Shown piece after piece: positions 19,834 to 29,666 of a stretch of 64,000 bases of DNA. The first letter of the stretch is position 1; each line of letters opens with the position of its first letter. The stretch covers positions 3,906,001 to 3,970,000 of the forward strand of contig NZ_CP011533.1 of assembly GCF_001704275.1 (NCBI RefSeq), read 5' to 3'. Source of the stretch: Streptomyces noursei ATCC 11455. GTDB taxonomy: Bacteria; Actinomycetota; Actinomycetes; Streptomycetales; Streptomycetaceae. Position numbers and translations under genes: made by a program. Below the pieces are notes generated by a model. The model did no database searches and had not been told where the DNA came from. It worked only from the letters and a program-made list of their open reading frames with translations.

Positions 19834-20691
19834 CTAGCCCTGGGCCGCGCGCTCCGCCGCCTCGACGACGTTGACCAGCAGCTGGGCGCGGGTCATCGGG
19901 CCGACGCCGCCCGGGTTGGGGGCGACCCAGCCGGCCACCTCGGCGACGCCGGGGTGCACATCGCCGACGATCTTGCCGTTCTCGTCCCGGCTGACGCCGA
20001 CGTCCAGCACGGCCGCGCCGGGCTTGACGTCCTCGGGCTTGATGATGTGCGGCACACCGGCCGCGGCGACGATGATGTCGGCCTGCTTCAGGTGCGCGGA
20101 CAGGTCGCGGGTGCCGGTGTGGCACTGGGTGACCGTGGCGTTCTCGGACTTGCGGGTCAGCACCAGCGGCATCGGCCGGCCGATGGTGATGCCCCGGCCG
20201 ACGACGACCACGTGCGCGCCCTTGATCTCGACGTCGTGCCGCCGCAGCAGCTGGACGATGCCGTACGGGGTGCACGGCAGCGGGCCCTCGATGCCGAGGA
20301 CCAGGCGGCCCAGGCTCATCGGGTGCAGCCCGTCGGCGTCCTTGGCCGGATCCATCAGCTCCAGCACGCGGTTGGCGTCGATGCCCTTGGGGAGCGGGAG
20401 TTGGACGATGTAGCCGGTGCAGGCCGGGTCCTCGTTGAGCTCCCGGACGACGGCCTCGATCTCCTCCTGGGTGGCGGTCTCCGGCAGTTCGCGCTGGATG
20501 GACGCGATGCCCACCTGGGCGCAGTCCCGGTGCTTGCCGTTGACGTACCAGCGGCTGCCCGGGTCGTCCCCGACCAGCAGGGTGCCCAGGCCGGGGGTGA
20601 CACCCTTGGCCTTCAGCGCCTCGACGCGGGCGGTGAGCTCGGACTTGATCGCGGCGGCGGTGGCCTTGCCATCCAGAATCTGGGCAGTCAT
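19834..20691 (-). CDS. folD: Bifunctional methylenetetrahydrofolate dehydrogenase/methenyltetrahydrofolate cyclohydrolase
   Basis: 285 residues, full length. [14 protein letters not shown] carries the conserved Tyr and Lys (usually YVxxKxK; here the second position is His-Arg), then [13 protein letters not shown], the NADP-binding [12 protein letters not shown], and the closing [10 protein letters not shown] signature. It interconverts 5,10-methylene- and 10-formyl-tetrahydrofolate and so feeds one-carbon units to purine synthesis, the business of purN-purH nearby. The start MTAQILDGK is the natural N-terminus; the open frame extends far upstream but into shadow sequence. Confidence 0.96.
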   Translation of the reverse strand: MTAQILDGKATAAAIKSELTARVEALKAKGVTPGLGTLLVGDDPGSRWYVNGKHRDCAQVGIASIQRELPETATQEEIEAVVRELNEDPACTGYIVQLPLPKGIDANRVLELMDPAKDADGLHPMSLGRLVLGIEGPLPCTPYGIVQLLRRHDVEIKGAHVVVVGRGITIGRPMPLVLTRKSENATVTQCHTGTRDLSAHLKQADIIVAAAGVPHIIKPEDVKPGAAVLDVGVSRDENGKIVGDVHPGVAEVAGWVAPNPGGVGPMTRAQLLVNVVEAAERAAQG

Positions 20692-20937
20692 ACCCCCATC
20701 CTCCCGGATAGAGGCTCCCGGGTTCCAATCAGGGCGCGCGAACGGCAGTTGTCCTGAAATGATCATTGCGGTTGGACAAAGGCTGACCCCCTTGACTGGA
20801 CAGAGGGAATCCTCACCTAGAAGGATTGACGCCGCAGTGCCGCAGGCATCGTCGGGGGCGGGCCATGAAAGAACCTGTTTTTCCTCCGAGTCACGCCGCG
20901 TCGTCCCCCACTGACACCAACGGAGGAAAGCAGCACC
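20692..20937. promoter_or_regulatory. Divergent promoter region folD / RDD gene
   Basis: 246 bp with a lower G+C core around 20745-20830. It contains a perfect palindrome AATGATCATT at 20758-20767 and a TTGACT at 20792-20797 that could be a -35 for the RDD gene, though the best -10-like sequence (TAGAAG at 20818) gives an over-long 20-bp spacer. Start sites cannot be fixed by eye. Confidence 0.35.
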
Positions 20938-21717
20938 ATGAGCTTCGGTGACCCGAACAACCCGTACGGCCAGCAGCCGCAGGCCCCCCAGGGGCCGTAC
21001 GGCCAGCAGCCGCCGGTCCCGCCGCAGGGCGGTCAGCCGGGCTACGGCTACCCGCAGGGCGCCCCGCAGCAGCCCCAGCAGCCGTACGGCTACCCGCAGC
21101 AGGGCCAGGTCCCGCCGCAGGGCCAGCCTGGCTACGGCGGCTACCCGCAGCAGCCGGCGGCCCCGTACGGCCAGCCCGGCATGCCGGGGATGGGGATGGG
21201 GATGCCGATGGGTTACGCGAGCTGGGGAGCGCGGGTCGGCGCCCTGCTGGTCGACGGCCTCATCATCGCCGCCGTGCCGATCATCCTGTACATCATCGCC
21301 GCGGTCATGGCTGCCAGCTCGGTCTCCTCGGTCACCCCGGACTACTCCCACTGCCCGACGGGCGACTACACCTGCATCCGGGACGCGGCCAACAGCGCCG
21401 TGTCGAGCAGCACGCCGGTCGGCGCCATCATCATGATGGCGCTGGCGTGGCTGATCATGGTGGGTGGCAGCTTCTTCCTCATCGCCAAGGAAGGCGCCAC
21501 CGGCCAGACCCCGGGCAAGAAGGCGCTGGGCATCAAGGTCATCAAGGAGACCACCGTCCAGCCCATGGGCTTCGGCATGACCTTCGTGCGCTACCTCTGC
21601 CGCTACCTGAACGGTCTGCTGTGCGGCATCGGCTGGCTGTGGCCGCTGTGGGACGAGAAGAACCAGACGTTCGCGGACAAGATCGTCGGCACCGTGGTCG
21701 TGCAGGTTCCCAAGTAA
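20938..21717 (+). CDS. RDD family membrane protein with Pro/Gln/Tyr-rich arm
   Basis: 259 residues. Residues 1-90 are a low-complexity arm of [12 protein letters not shown] and similar units, then a typical RDD domain: [16 protein letters not shown], membrane helices at about 105-125, 165-185 and 205-230, the loop with [16 protein letters not shown], and the closing [22 protein letters not shown] proteins have been linked to ion exchange or membrane homeostasis; no firm role for this one. The ATG has a strong GGAGGAAAG site. A hairpin terminator follows and then a second protein with the same kind of N-terminal arm. Confidence 0.88.
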   Translation: MSFGDPNNPYGQQPQAPQGPYGQQPPVPPQGGQPGYGYPQGAPQQPQQPYGYPQQGQVPPQGQPGYGGYPQQPAAPYGQPGMPGMGMGMPMGYASWGARVGALLVDGLIIAAVPIILYIIAAVMAASSVSSVTPDYSHCPTGDYTCIRDAANSAVSSSTPVGAIIMMALAWLIMVGGSFFLIAKEGATGQTPGKKALGIKVIKETTVQPMGFGMTFVRYLCRYLNGLLCGIGWLWPLWDEKNQTFADKIVGTVVVQVPK

Positions 21718-21757
21718 TGCCGTAACGGGCCGCACGCAACGCCCCGCACAGCCCAGT

Positions 21758-21792
21758 GAAGGCCCCCCTCGCAGCAGCGATCGGGGGCCTTC
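21758..21792 (+). terminator. Hairpin terminator after the RDD gene
   Basis: GAAGGCCCCC (21758-21767) pairs perfectly with GGGGGCCTTC (21783-21792) around a 15-nt loop. It lies 40 bases after the stop and before the next gene at 21839, probably attenuating transcription between the two related genes. Confidence 0.6.
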
Positions 21793-21838
21793 GCGGCGCT
21801 CGCCGATACCGCCTCAAGTCGCCTGAAGGACACCGCTC

Positions 21839-22411
21839 GTGAGCTATCCGAACCCCAACAACCCCTACGGCCCCCCGCCCGGCCAGCAGCCCGGCTACGG
21901 CTACCCCCAGCAGCCCCCGCAGCCGCAGCAGCCGATGGCCCCGTACGGCGCCTACCCCGGTGGTGCGATGCCGCCGGCGCAGATGCCGTACCCGACGGTG
22001 ATGCCGGGCAGCGCCAAGGCGGCCCGGGTGATGATGTTCGTGCTCGCCGCGCTGAACCTCATCGGGCTGGTCCTGGCGGTGCTGGGACTGGGCGGCGTCA
22101 CCAAGGCGTCGCACCAGGCCTCGTCCTCGCCCTACGCGGACATGTCGGCGTTCAACGTCGGCAAGGGCCTGCTGATCGCGGTCATCGTCATCATCGTGAT
22201 CTTCACGGTGGCCGGGATCGCGCTCGCCTCCCAGTTCGGCAACGGCGGCGGCGGGGTCCGCGTCGGCAGCATCATCTTCGGCGTCGGCACCATCCTGGTG
22301 AGCCTCTTCAGCTTCCCGATCGGCCTGGTCCACACGGTGCTGGGCATCCTGGTGACGGTCTTCGTCTCCAAGGACGAGTCCAACGCCTGGTTCAGCCGGC
22401 CGCGTTACTGA
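21839..22411 (+). CDS. Membrane protein with Pro/Gln/Tyr-rich arm
   Basis: 190 residues from a GTG start. The first 55 residues (SYPNPNNPYGPPPGQQPGYG and similar) closely resemble the arm of the preceding RDD protein. Four hydrophobic segments follow at about 62-84, 105-128, 135-158 and 160-180, forming a small integral membrane domain that I do not recognise as a named family. The likeness of the arms suggests a shared property, such as partner binding or clustering at the membrane, rather than a shared catalytic role. The gene is closed by the strong 16-bp terminator at 22433. Confidence 0.7.
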   Translation: MSYPNPNNPYGPPPGQQPGYGYPQQPPQPQQPMAPYGAYPGGAMPPAQMPYPTVMPGSAKAARVMMFVLAALNLIGLVLAVLGLGGVTKASHQASSSPYADMSAFNVGKGLLIAVIVIIVIFTVAGIALASQFGNGGGGVRVGSIIFGVGTILVSLFSFPIGLVHTVLGILVTVFVSKDESNAWFSRPRY

Positions 22412-22432
22412 CCGCGGCGGTACCGCGCACGG

Positions 22433-22470
22433 CGGAGGGCCGCACCCCGGGCAAGGGGTGCGGCCCTCCG
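22433..22470. terminator. Perfect 16-bp bidirectional terminator
   Basis: Stem 22433-22448 with 22455-22470, loop GGGCAA. It lies between the convergent membrane-protein gene (stop 22411) and purH (stop 22502) and should serve both. Confidence 0.8.
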
Positions 22471-22501
22471 CGCTGTCCGGCCCCGCGGGGCCGGTCGGAC
22501 C

Positions 22502-24073
22502 TCAGTGGAAGAAGTGCCGGGTGCCGGTGAAGTACATCGTCACGCCGGCCTTCTGGGCGGCCTCGACGACGAGTTCGTCGCGGATCGAACCGCCGGGCTG
22601 GACGATCGCCTTGACGCCGGCGGCGATCAGGATCTCCGGGCCGTCGGGGAACGGGAAGAAGGCGTCCGACGCGGCGTAGGAGCCGCACGCCCGCTCCTCG
22701 CCGGCACGCTCCACGGCGAGCTTGCAGGAGTCGACGCGGTTGACCTGGCCCATGCCCACGCCCACCGACGCGCCGTCCTTGGCGAGCAGGATCGCGTTGG
22801 ACTTCACCGCGCGGCACGCCTTCCAGGCGAACGCCAGCTCGGCCAACTCCTCGGCGGACAGCGCCTCTCCGGTGGCCAGGGTCCAGGTGGCGGGGTCGTC
22901 GCCCTCGGCCTGGAAGACGTCGGTGTGCTGGAGCACCGCGCCGCCCGAGAGCAGCTTGAGGTCGCCGGGCTGGTGCGGGGTGCCGTCGACCTTCAGGACC
23001 CGGATGTTCTTCTTGCGGGCGAGGATCTCGACCGCGCCGTCCTCGTACGCCGGGGCCGCGATGACCTCGGTGAAGATCTCCGCGACCTGCTCGGCGAGGG
23101 CGACGGTCACCGGGCGGTTCACCGCGATCACGCCGCCGTACGCGGACACCGGGTCGCAGGCGTGCGCCTTGCGGTGCGCCTCGGCGACGTCCGCGCCGAT
23201 CGCGATGCCGCACGGGTTGGCGTGCTTGATGATCGCCACGCAGGGCTCATCGTGGTCGTAGGCGGCGCGGCGGGCGGCCTCGGTGTCCACGTAGTTGTTG
23301 AAGGACATCTCCTTGCCGTGCAGCTGCTCGGCGTTGGCGATGCCGCCCGGCTGGCCGTCCACGTAGAGGGCGGCGGCCTGGTGCGGGTTCTCGCCGTAGC
23401 GCAGGGTGCTGCGGCGCTCCCAGGTCTCGCCGAGGAACTCGGGCAGCGCGGCCCCGTCCGCCTCCGGCGCGTAGACGTTGGTCATCCAGGCGGCGACGGC
23501 CACGTCGTAGGCGGCGGTGTGCTGGAACGCCTCGGCGGCCAGCCGCTTGCGGGCGGCCAGGTCGAAGCCGCCGCCGTTGACCGCGGCGAGGACGTCGGCG
23601 TACCGCTCGGGGCTGGTGACCACGGCGACCGAGGGGTGGTTCTTGGCGGCGGCGCGGACCATCGAGGGGCCGCCGATGTCGATCTGCTCGACGCACTCGT
23701 CCGGGGTGGCGCCGGAGGCGACGGTCTCCTTGAACGGGTAGAGGTTCACCACCACCAGGTCGAACGGCTCGACGCCGAGGTCGGCCAGCTGCTGCTGGTG
23801 GTCCGCGAGGCGCAGGTCGGCGAGGATGCCGGCGTGGACCTTGGGGTGCAGGGTCTTGACCCGGCCGTCGAGGCACTCCGGGAAGCCGGTGAGTTCCTCG
23901 ACCTTGGTGACCGGCACCCCGGCGGCGGCGATCTTCCCGGCCGTCGATCCGGTCGAGACCAGCTGGACGCCCGCCGCGTGCAGCCCCTGGGCCAGCTCCT
24001 CCAGCCCGGACTTGTCGTAGACGCTGACCAGCGCGCGGCGGATGGGCCGCTGCGTACCTTCGGTGGCGGTCAC
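22502..24073 (-). CDS. purH: Bifunctional AICAR formyltransferase/IMP cyclohydrolase
   Basis: 523 residues, full length. N-terminal IMP cyclohydrolase domain (about 10-200) opens [16 protein letters not shown]; the C-terminal AICAR transformylase domain contains the conserved KHANPCGIA with the catalytic Lys-His and ends with [11 protein letters not shown]. The two domains carry out the last two steps to IMP. It overlaps purN by four bases (ATGA), so the two are translationally coupled, and 10-formyl-tetrahydrofolate for both comes from the folD route encoded nearby. Confidence 0.97.
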   Translation of the reverse strand: MTATEGTQRPIRRALVSVYDKSGLEELAQGLHAAGVQLVSTGSTAGKIAAAGVPVTKVEELTGFPECLDGRVKTLHPKVHAGILADLRLADHQQQLADLGVEPFDLVVVNLYPFKETVASGATPDECVEQIDIGGPSMVRAAAKNHPSVAVVTSPERYADVLAAVNGGGFDLAARKRLAAEAFQHTAAYDVAVAAWMTNVYAPEADGAALPEFLGETWERRSTLRYGENPHQAAALYVDGQPGGIANAEQLHGKEMSFNNYVDTEAARRAAYDHDEPCVAIIKHANPCGIAIGADVAEAHRKAHACDPVSAYGGVIAVNRPVTVALAEQVAEIFTEVIAAPAYEDGAVEILARKKNIRVLKVDGTPHQPGDLKLLSGGAVLQHTDVFQAEGDDPATWTLATGEALSAEELAELAFAWKACRAVKSNAILLAKDGASVGVGMGQVNRVDSCKLAVERAGEERACGSYAASDAFFPFPDGPEILIAAGVKAIVQPGGSIRDELVVEAAQKAGVTMYFTGTRHFFH

Positions 24074-24714
24074 GAGATACGTACCTTTCGTCCCTCTATG
24101 TGGTAGCCGTGACGGGCCAGGCGCCCCACGACCTCGACGAGCAGCGATCGCTCGACTTCCTTGATGCGCTCATGCAGCGCGGGTTCGTCGTCCTCTTCCC
24201 GGACCTCGACCACGCCCTGGGCGATGATCGGGCCGGTGTCGACGCCGTCGTCGACGAAGTGGACGGTGCAGCCGGTGACCTTCGCGCCGTACGCGAGGGC
24301 GTCGCGGACGCCGTGGGCACCGGGAAAGCTGGGCAGCAGCGCCGGGTGGGTGTTGATCGTCCGGCCGCCGAAGCGGGCCAGGAACTCCTTGCCGAGGATC
24401 TTCATGAAGCCGGCCGAGACCACCAGGTCCGGGGCGTGCGCGGCGGTCGCCTCGGTGAGCGCCGCGTCCCAGGCCGCGCGGTCCGGGTGGTCCTTGACCC
24501 GGCAGACGAACGTCGGCAGCCCGGCCCGCTCGGCGCGCTCCAGACCGACGATCCCGGCGCGGTCGGCGCCCACGGCCACGATCTCGGCGCCGTACTCCGC
24601 GGCGCCCTCCTCGGCGATGGCGTCGAGCAGCGCCTGGAGGTTGGTGCCCGAACCGGAGACGAGTACCACGATGCGGGCCGGGGCGGAGCGAGCGGGAAGA
24701 GAAGAGGAGGCCAC
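24070..24714 (-). CDS. purN: Phosphoribosylglycinamide formyltransferase
   Basis: 214 residues. [17 protein letters not shown] near the N-terminus binds the phosphoribosyl substrate; [20 protein letters not shown] contains the catalytic Asn-x-His, and [13 protein letters not shown] the catalytic Asp. It transfers a formyl group from 10-formyl-tetrahydrofolate to GAR, the third step of purine synthesis. First gene of the purN-purH operon; its leader holds two small hairpins (24772-24820). Confidence 0.97.
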   Translation of the reverse strand: MASSSLPARSAPARIVVLVSGSGTNLQALLDAIAEEGAAEYGAEIVAVGADRAGIVGLERAERAGLPTFVCRVKDHPDRAAWDAALTEATAAHAPDLVVSAGFMKILGKEFLARFGGRTINTHPALLPSFPGAHGVRDALAYGAKVTGCTVHFVDDGVDTGPIIAQGVVEVREEDDEPALHERIKEVERSLLVEVVGRLARHGYHIEGRKVRIS

Positions 24715-24771
24715 GGTGGGGTCTTTCTCGCCAGGTCTTGCGGGTCTGGGGGCTGTGCGGGGCTCTACAGG

Positions 24772-24820
24772 GCTTTGTGCGGTCGTACAAAGCGAGGGGT
24801 TCCGTGAATCCGGGGAACCC
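24772..24820. promoter_or_regulatory. Two adjacent hairpins in the purN upstream region
   Basis: GCTTTGT (24772-24778) pairs with ACAAAGC (24787-24793), and GGGTTCC (24797-24803) pairs with GGAACCC (24814-24820). Both 7-bp dyads are perfect and lie 58-106 bases upstream of the purN start, in the divergent region. They may be operators (purine regulation) or mRNA leader structures; neither matches a riboswitch class I know. Confidence 0.35.
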
Positions 24821-24991
24821 TACGAAGGCGCCGACCGTCAGCAACGATACCGGCACACCGCGCGGCCCCCGCGGGACGGGGGCGGACACGGGAGGTAGCG
24901 TCAGGCGAGAGATCGCATGCAGTTCATGGTGACCGCACGCCCGGCCCACCCGCCGGACGGACGCCCACGACAAGGGGAAGACTCACTCCAG

Positions 24992-25891
24992 ATGCCGGAC
25001 CGACGCCGCCGCGCGGCTCTCCTCCTCCCTCCCCCGGCCATCGCCGGGTGGCACCCCCAGCCCACCACCGCCCCGGGGCTGGTCCTCCTGCCGCGCGAGC
25101 GCAAGTCGTCGTCCGACCCGGACGCACCGTCCGACGGCACCCCGGGCCCGTCCACCTCCGCCGGGCAGGACGACAACCCGTTCGCGCCGCCGCCGGCCGA
25201 CGCCCCCGACCAGGAGTGGCGCCCGCGCCCGCACCTCACCGGGCAGGCGCAGGGGGACGCGGGCGACGGCGAGGAGCAGCGGCCGCAGGACCAGCCCCCG
25301 GCATGGGGCAGCCAGTGGAGCAGCCGCCAGCCGGGCCGGCAGGGCGGCGGCTTCGGCAGCCGGCCGGGCCGGGGCGGCGGCCAGGGCGGGCCCGGCGGAC
25401 CGGGCGGCGGCGGCCCCGGCGGGCTGCGCTGGGACCCGACCGACCCGCTCCAGCGACGGGCCCGCTACGCCCTGCTGGCAGGCATGTGGGCGTTCTTCTT
25501 CGTGCTCTTCAGCCTGCCGGAGGTGGCGCTGCTGCTGGGCTCGCTCTCCCTCTACTGGGGCATCAGCGCGCTGCGCGGCAAGCCCGTCCCGAAGAAGGCG
25601 GGCGCCGCGGCGCCCGAGGGGAACCCGGCCGGCGGCGCCACCCCGCCCCCGCCGGGGCGTCCGGGCGGTGTCGCGGGCCCGGCGACCCGGCCGCAGACCA
25701 CCGCCGCGATCGCCGGTCTGGTGACCGCCTCGCTGGCGCTGATGATGGTGGCCGCGACCTTCACCGTCCAGGTCGTCTACCGCGACTACTTCACCTGCGT
25801 GAACGATGCGCTGACCCAGTCGGCGAGCAAGTCCTGCGAGAACCTCCTCCCGCCGCAGCTCCGACCGCTGCTCAGCCAGCAGCAGCAGTAG
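24992..25891 (+). CDS. Membrane protein with long Gly/Pro-rich arm, unknown function
   Basis: About 299 residues from the ATG chosen; an in-frame ATG at 24917 and later starts remain possible. The start is doubtful because a copy of the 32-nt dispersed element (25029-25060) lies within the first 25 codons. Residues 40-165 are polar, Gly/Pro/Gln-rich and low in complexity; hydrophobic helices are at about 170-205 (ALLAGMWAFFFVLFSLPEVA) and 245-265, and the C-terminus is a short extracytoplasmic tail with two Cys and a Gln run. No family recognised. It diverges from purN and converges with the DUF6350 gene. Confidence 0.65.
   Translation: MPDRRRRAALLLPPPAIAGWHPQPTTAPGLVLLPRERKSSSDPDAPSDGTPGPSTSAGQDDNPFAPPPADAPDQEWRPRPHLTGQAQGDAGDGEEQRPQDQPPAWGSQWSSRQPGRQGGGFGSRPGRGGGQGGPGGPGGGGPGGLRWDPTDPLQRRARYALLAGMWAFFFVLFSLPEVALLLGSLSLYWGISALRGKPVPKKAGAAAPEGNPAGGATPPPPGRPGGVAGPATRPQTTAAIAGLVTASLALMMVAATFTVQVVYRDYFTCVNDALTQSASKSCENLLPPQLRPLLSQQQQ
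25029..25060 (+). repeat. 32-nt dispersed palindromic element, copy B
   Basis: Begins CTCCCCCGGC and ends GCACCCCCAG, same layout as copies at 6598, 50989 and 51825. It falls near the 5' end of the 24992 gene, either inside its first codons or, if the true start is later, in its leader. Confidence 0.6.
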
Positions 25892-25987
25892 CGGCCGTTT
25901 CCGTCAGCGGTCGTTCCCGTCGTGGTGGTGGGAACGGCCGGTGGCCGGTGGCCCGGAGCGGGTGGGGGGGCGTCGGGGCGTGCGCCG

Positions 25988-27607
25988 TCAGGCGGCGGTC
26001 CCCCGGCCCTTCGCCCGACCTTCCCGGCCGCCTTTCCTGCCGCCGCCCCCGGCACCGTCCCCCTCGGCGGCACCGCCTGGCACCTCCTCGGGCCGGACGT
26101 CGTGGCCCTCCTGCCGGCCCGTGTCCCCCGTGCCCTCCGTCCGCTCGCCCTCCTCCCGGCGGTTGCGCCGGCCGGTGCCGGTGGCCCGGAGAACGCCCCG
26201 GCCGATCCGCCGCCCGGCCCTCCGTCCCGTCTCCGGGCCCGGCTGTCCGTGGCCCGCCCGGGTGCGGCGGAACAGGAGGCCGGGCAGGGCGCGGAGGCGC
26301 ACCGACCGGCCCTCCGCCACCCGTCGCCCGGCCCGTCGCCAGGCGCGCAGGCCCAGCGCCCCGGGCACCCCGGCCAGCGCCGTCCAACCCGCCGCCGCCA
26401 GGCCGATCAGCCAGCCGCGGGGGCCGAACGAGGCGAGTGCGCCCCGGCCCAGCGCGCCGCCGGCCAGCATCCCGAGCACCGCCGTCGCCAGGCCGCACAG
26501 GGCGGCCGCCACGGCCGCCGTCCCGGCCGTCCGTCCCCACGAACGGTGCCCCTCGCCGGCCGCGTACCGGGTCAGCAGCACCACCGCGGCGGCCGGCACC
26601 ACCAGGGCCGGCGCCTCCGACCACCAACTTCCAGGGCCCGGGTCCGGCAGGCCGCTGAGCAGCGGGAAGTGCGGCAGCGCGGGGCGCGGTGAGGTGCCCA
26701 GCGGCCCGACGGTGCTGCCCGCGCCGACGGTGAAGCCGGGCCCCAGGCCGTAGGCGGCGCCCCAGACGGCCGCGTTGGGGAGCAGGGTGAGGCAGAGCAG
26801 CAGCACCGTGCAGCAACCGGCCCAGTCGGGGGCGAGCTGGCTCAGGTCGTCGGCGAGCCGGCCGGGGTGCAGGGCCAGGCCGAGGAGGGTGAGCGTCGCG
26901 CCGGAGGCGAGCAGGGCGAGGGTGGCGGCGGCGGCCGCTTTGAGGGCGGTGTCGAGGCGGGGGCCGGTGAGCGCGGCGCGGAGGCCGGCCGGCAACCTCC
27001 GGAAGGCGCGCGGCACACGGGCCGGCAGGAGGGCCACGGCGTCCGGTCCGAGGATGTGCCAGGCGGTGCCGCCGAGGGTGGCGGCGGCGGTGCCGGGGAC
27101 GGCCAGCAGCGCGGCGAGCGGCGCGGCGGTCAGCCGGCCGGTGGAGGTGTAGAGCAGCGCCCCGGCGGCGACCGCCAGGTACCCGGCCAGCAGGGCGCCG
27201 AGCAGGGTGCGCGGGGCGACCGCGGAGCCGTCGTCGGGGCGCTGCTCGGCGGCCGAGGCCAGGGTGTCCCGGGCGGCGCGGTGGAGCAGCCAGACCGGGA
27301 GTGTGGCCAGCAGCAGCGGGGTCACGCCGACCGGCGCCGGGACGCCGGACGCCGTCGCCTCACGGACCAGGCCCCCGCCGTGCGCCATGAACCACAGGCC
27401 GGCGGCCAGGTGCAGCGCCCGTGAGGGACCGCTGTCCGGGTACGGGGAGACGACCCAGAGCAGCAGGACGGCGACCGCGAGCGCGCCGAGGCCGAGGCCG
27501 GCGGCGGTCACCCCGCTGACGACGGCGGTGCCGATCGCCGAGGAGCGCTGCGCGGCGGTCCGGCCGTGTGAGGACAACGTGGTACCGCGTTCGGTCAATT
27601 GACTCAC
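25988..27607 (-). CDS. DUF6350 family membrane protein (PerM-like)
   Basis: 539 residues. About ten hydrophobic helices between 20 and 420 with Ala/Leu/Gly-rich loops; the family is a streptomycete/actinobacterial one usually found between purN and sucD, as here, and has been annotated as a cell-division-associated membrane protein. Segment [21 protein letters not shown] (around 175-200) is a conserved stretch. The C-terminal tail (about 450-539) is Arg/Gly-rich and hydrophilic. Part of that tail is encoded by DNA that is an inverted copy of the segment encoding [11 protein letters not shown]: the antisense of a duplicated piece of the same gene. The tail is therefore likely not part of the ancestral protein. 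Confidence 0.8.
   Translation of the reverse strand: MSQLTERGTTLSSHGRTAAQRSSAIGTAVVSGVTAAGLGLGALAVAVLLLWVVSPYPDSGPSRALHLAAGLWFMAHGGGLVREATASGVPAPVGVTPLLLATLPVWLLHRAARDTLASAAEQRPDDGSAVAPRTLLGALLAGYLAVAAGALLYTSTGRLTAAPLAALLAVPGTAAATLGGTAWHILGPDAVALLPARVPRAFRRLPAGLRAALTGPRLDTALKAAAAATLALLASGATLTLLGLALHPGRLADDLSQLAPDWAGCCTVLLLCLTLLPNAAVWGAAYGLGPGFTVGAGSTVGPLGTSPRPALPHFPLLSGLPDPGPGSWWSEAPALVVPAAAVVLLTRYAAGEGHRSWGRTAGTAAVAAALCGLATAVLGMLAGGALGRGALASFGPRGWLIGLAAAGWTALAGVPGALGLRAWRRAGRRVAEGRSVRLRALPGLLFRRTRAGHGQPGPETGRRAGRRIGRGVLRATGTGRRNRREEGERTEGTGDTGRQEGHDVRPEEVPGGAAEGDGAGGGGRKGGREGRAKGRGTAA
26061..26139 (+). repeat. Inverted duplication within the DUF6350 gene, arm 1
   Basis: 79 bp that match the reverse complement of 27000-27078 at 72 of 79 positions by hand alignment, no gaps. 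Read on the plus strand it would encode [21 protein letters not shown], nearly the conserved DUF6350 segment. On the minus strand it encodes part of the odd C-terminal tail. Confidence 0.85.
27000..27078 (-). repeat. Inverted duplication within the DUF6350 gene, arm 2
   Basis: The sense copy, encoding the conserved segment of the DUF6350 protein. Partner arm at 26061-26139 in opposite orientation; spacer about 860 bp. Confidence 0.85.
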
Positions 27608-27705
27608 GCCGCCATGCTGCCAATAACATCGCTTTCCACCACGTATCGGGCATCCGTCCGACGTGTCGCGCGAGATCCACGGCCCGGCGTTTTCAGACTT
27701 CCGGT

Positions 27706-28677
27706 ATGAGCGAGCGCGACCGGAGGCAGCCCGAGAAATTTTCCGACGTCACATCAGAGAGCCGTGGCCAGAACAGACTTGACTGTCCGTCAGTCGACTT
27801 CGACGCGCTGCACGGCGCGCACGCCGGGCCGTTGATCCAGCAGGCGACGCTGCTCACCGGGCGGGCCCGGCTCGCCCGGCGGGCCGTCGAGCGGGCGTTC
27901 CAGTCGGCCTGGCAGCGCTGGCCGGAGGTGCGGGCGGATCCGGATCCGGTGGGGTGGGTGCGGGCGGCGGCGTACGAGTACGCGCTGGCGCCCTGGCGGC
28001 GGCTGTTCCCCGGGCTGCGGCCCGCCGAGCGGCCCCGGCCCGGGACACCCGCGCCGCCGCCGGCCGCGCCGCGGGACCATGCGCTGCTGACGGCCGTGCT
28101 CGCGCTGCCCGTCCCCTACCGTCGCACCCTGCTGCTGCACGACGGGGTCGGGCTGGGGCTGCACGAGACCGCGGCCGAGGTGGAGGCCAGTACACCGGCG
28201 GCGACCGGGCGGCTGACGCACGCCCGGGAGTGCCTGGCCGAGCAGTTGCCGGAACTGGGGCTCAAGGGGCTGCCGCCGGACCGTCAGGGCGCGGTGCTGC
28301 ACGCCCGGCTGGGCGCGCTGGCGGCGTCCCGCCCGGCGGTGCCGCCGCCCGCGCACGACGTCCGGGCCGGCGCGGAGCGGCGGGCCCGGCTGACCACCCG
28401 CGCCGGGTTCGGGGCGACCGGGCTGCTGGCGGTGGTGGCGCTGGCGGTGTCGCTCGGCACACCGGACGGCTATCGCCCGCCGCCGCGGCGGCCGGCCATG
28501 GCCGCCTCGTACGCACCGGCCGCGCCGTCCGCCGCCGGCCGACCGGCGGATCCCTCAGTGGTCCGGCACACGCACCGGCCGAGCCACCACCGCGAGGCCG
28601 GGCGGCCCGGGCGGCCCGGGAAGTCCCGGCACCGCTCGCTGCCGCCCGGCGCCCGGCTCCGCCCGGACGTCCGCTGA
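27706..28677 (+). CDS. Sigma-factor-like DNA-binding domain protein with membrane segment
   Basis: 323 residues from MSERDRRQ. Residues 25-110 resemble region 2 of ECF-type sigma factors ([21 protein letters not shown]... [16 protein letters not shown]... [18 protein letters not shown]), and 120-185 resemble region 4 ([29 protein letters not shown]). Motifs are degenerate for a true sigma factor. A membrane helix at about 235-255 and a His/Arg/Pro-rich tail follow, so the protein may be membrane-anchored. This combination suggests a transcription-related regulator or a decayed sigma/anti-sigma fusion. It diverges from the DUF6350 gene and ends before a 19-bp terminator. Confidence 0.65.
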   Translation: MSERDRRQPEKFSDVTSESRGQNRLDCPSVDFDALHGAHAGPLIQQATLLTGRARLARRAVERAFQSAWQRWPEVRADPDPVGWVRAAAYEYALAPWRRLFPGLRPAERPRPGTPAPPPAAPRDHALLTAVLALPVPYRRTLLLHDGVGLGLHETAAEVEASTPAATGRLTHARECLAEQLPELGLKGLPPDRQGAVLHARLGALAASRPAVPPPAHDVRAGAERRARLTTRAGFGATGLLAVVALAVSLGTPDGYRPPPRRPAMAASYAPAAPSAAGRPADPSVVRHTHRPSHHREAGRPGRPGKSRHRSLPPGARLRPDVR

Positions 28678-28698
28678 GCGCTTCGCCCGTAGCGGAAA

Positions 28699-28741
28699 CG
28701 GCCGTGGGCCCGCACCCGGGAGGGGTGCGGGCCCACGGCCG
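28699..28741. terminator. Perfect 19-bp bidirectional terminator
   Basis: Stem 28699-28717 with 28723-28741, loop GGGAG. It sits between the convergent sigma-like gene (stop 28677) and sucD (stop 28761). It is the longest perfect stem I found in the window. Confidence 0.85.
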
Positions 28742-28760
28742 TGGTACAGCGGGCGCCGCG

Positions 28761-29645
28761 TCAGCCGTTGAGGATCTCGCGGGCCAGCAGCGCGGTCTCG
28801 GACGGGGTCTTGCCGACCTTCACGCCCGCGGCCTCCAGGGCCTCCTTCTTCGCCTGGGCGGTGCCGGACGAGCCGGACACGATGGCGCCGGCGTGGCCCA
28901 TCGTCTTGCCCTCGGGCGCGGTGAAGCCCGCCACGTAGCCGACGACCGGCTTGGTGACGTGCTCCTTGATGAAGTCGGCGGCCCGCTCCTCGGCGTCGCC
29001 GCCGATCTCACCGATCATCACGATCAGGTCGGTGTCGGGGTCCTCCTGGAACGCCGCCAGGGCGTCGATGTGGGTGGTGCCGATGACCGGGTCGCCACCG
29101 ATGCCGACGGCCGAGGAGAAGCCGATGTCGCGCAGCTCGTACATCATCTGGTACGTCAGCGTGCCGGACTTCGACACCAGGCCGATGCGGCCCGGCTTGG
29201 TGATGTCGCCCGGGATGATGCCGGCGTTGGACTGGCCGGGGGTGATCAGGCCGGGGCAGTTCGGGCCGATGATCCGGGTCGTGTCGCCCTTCGACTTCGC
29301 GTACGCGTAGAACGCGGCGGAGTCGTGGACGGCGATGCCCTCGGTGATGACGACGGCGAGCGGGATCTCGGCGTCGATCGCCTCGACGACGGCGGCCTTG
29401 GCGAAGGCCGGCGGCACGAAGAGGACGGAGACGTTGGCGCCCGTCTTCTCCATCGCCTCCTTGACGGAGCCGAAGACCGGGACCTCGGTGCCGTCGAAGT
29501 CGACGCTGGTGCCGGCCTTGCGCGGGTTGACACCACCGACGATGTTGGTGCCGTCACCGAGCATGAGCTTGGTGTGCTTCATGCCGGTGGCGCCGGTCAT
29601 CCCCTGGACGATGACCTTGCTGTCCTTGGTGAGGAAGATAGCCAT
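28761..29645 (-). CDS. sucD: Succinate-CoA ligase alpha subunit
   Basis: 294 residues. [21 protein letters not shown] is the CoA-binding N-terminus, and [21 protein letters not shown] holds the His that is phosphorylated in catalysis. With the beta subunit encoded just upstream it interconverts succinyl-CoA and succinate with formation of ATP or GTP in the TCA cycle. sucC ends 21 bases before the sucD start, and a GGACTCC-type spacer with a weak ribosome site follows, the usual sucCD operon. Confidence 0.97.
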   Translation of the reverse strand: MAIFLTKDSKVIVQGMTGATGMKHTKLMLGDGTNIVGGVNPRKAGTSVDFDGTEVPVFGSVKEAMEKTGANVSVLFVPPAFAKAAVVEAIDAEIPLAVVITEGIAVHDSAAFYAYAKSKGDTTRIIGPNCPGLITPGQSNAGIIPGDITKPGRIGLVSKSGTLTYQMMYELRDIGFSSAVGIGGDPVIGTTHIDALAAFQEDPDTDLIVMIGEIGGDAEERAADFIKEHVTKPVVGYVAGFTAPEGKTMGHAGAIVSGSSGTAQAKKEALEAAGVKVGKTPSETALLAREILNG

Positions 29646-29666
29646 GGTTGTTGGAGTCCTCGTCCC

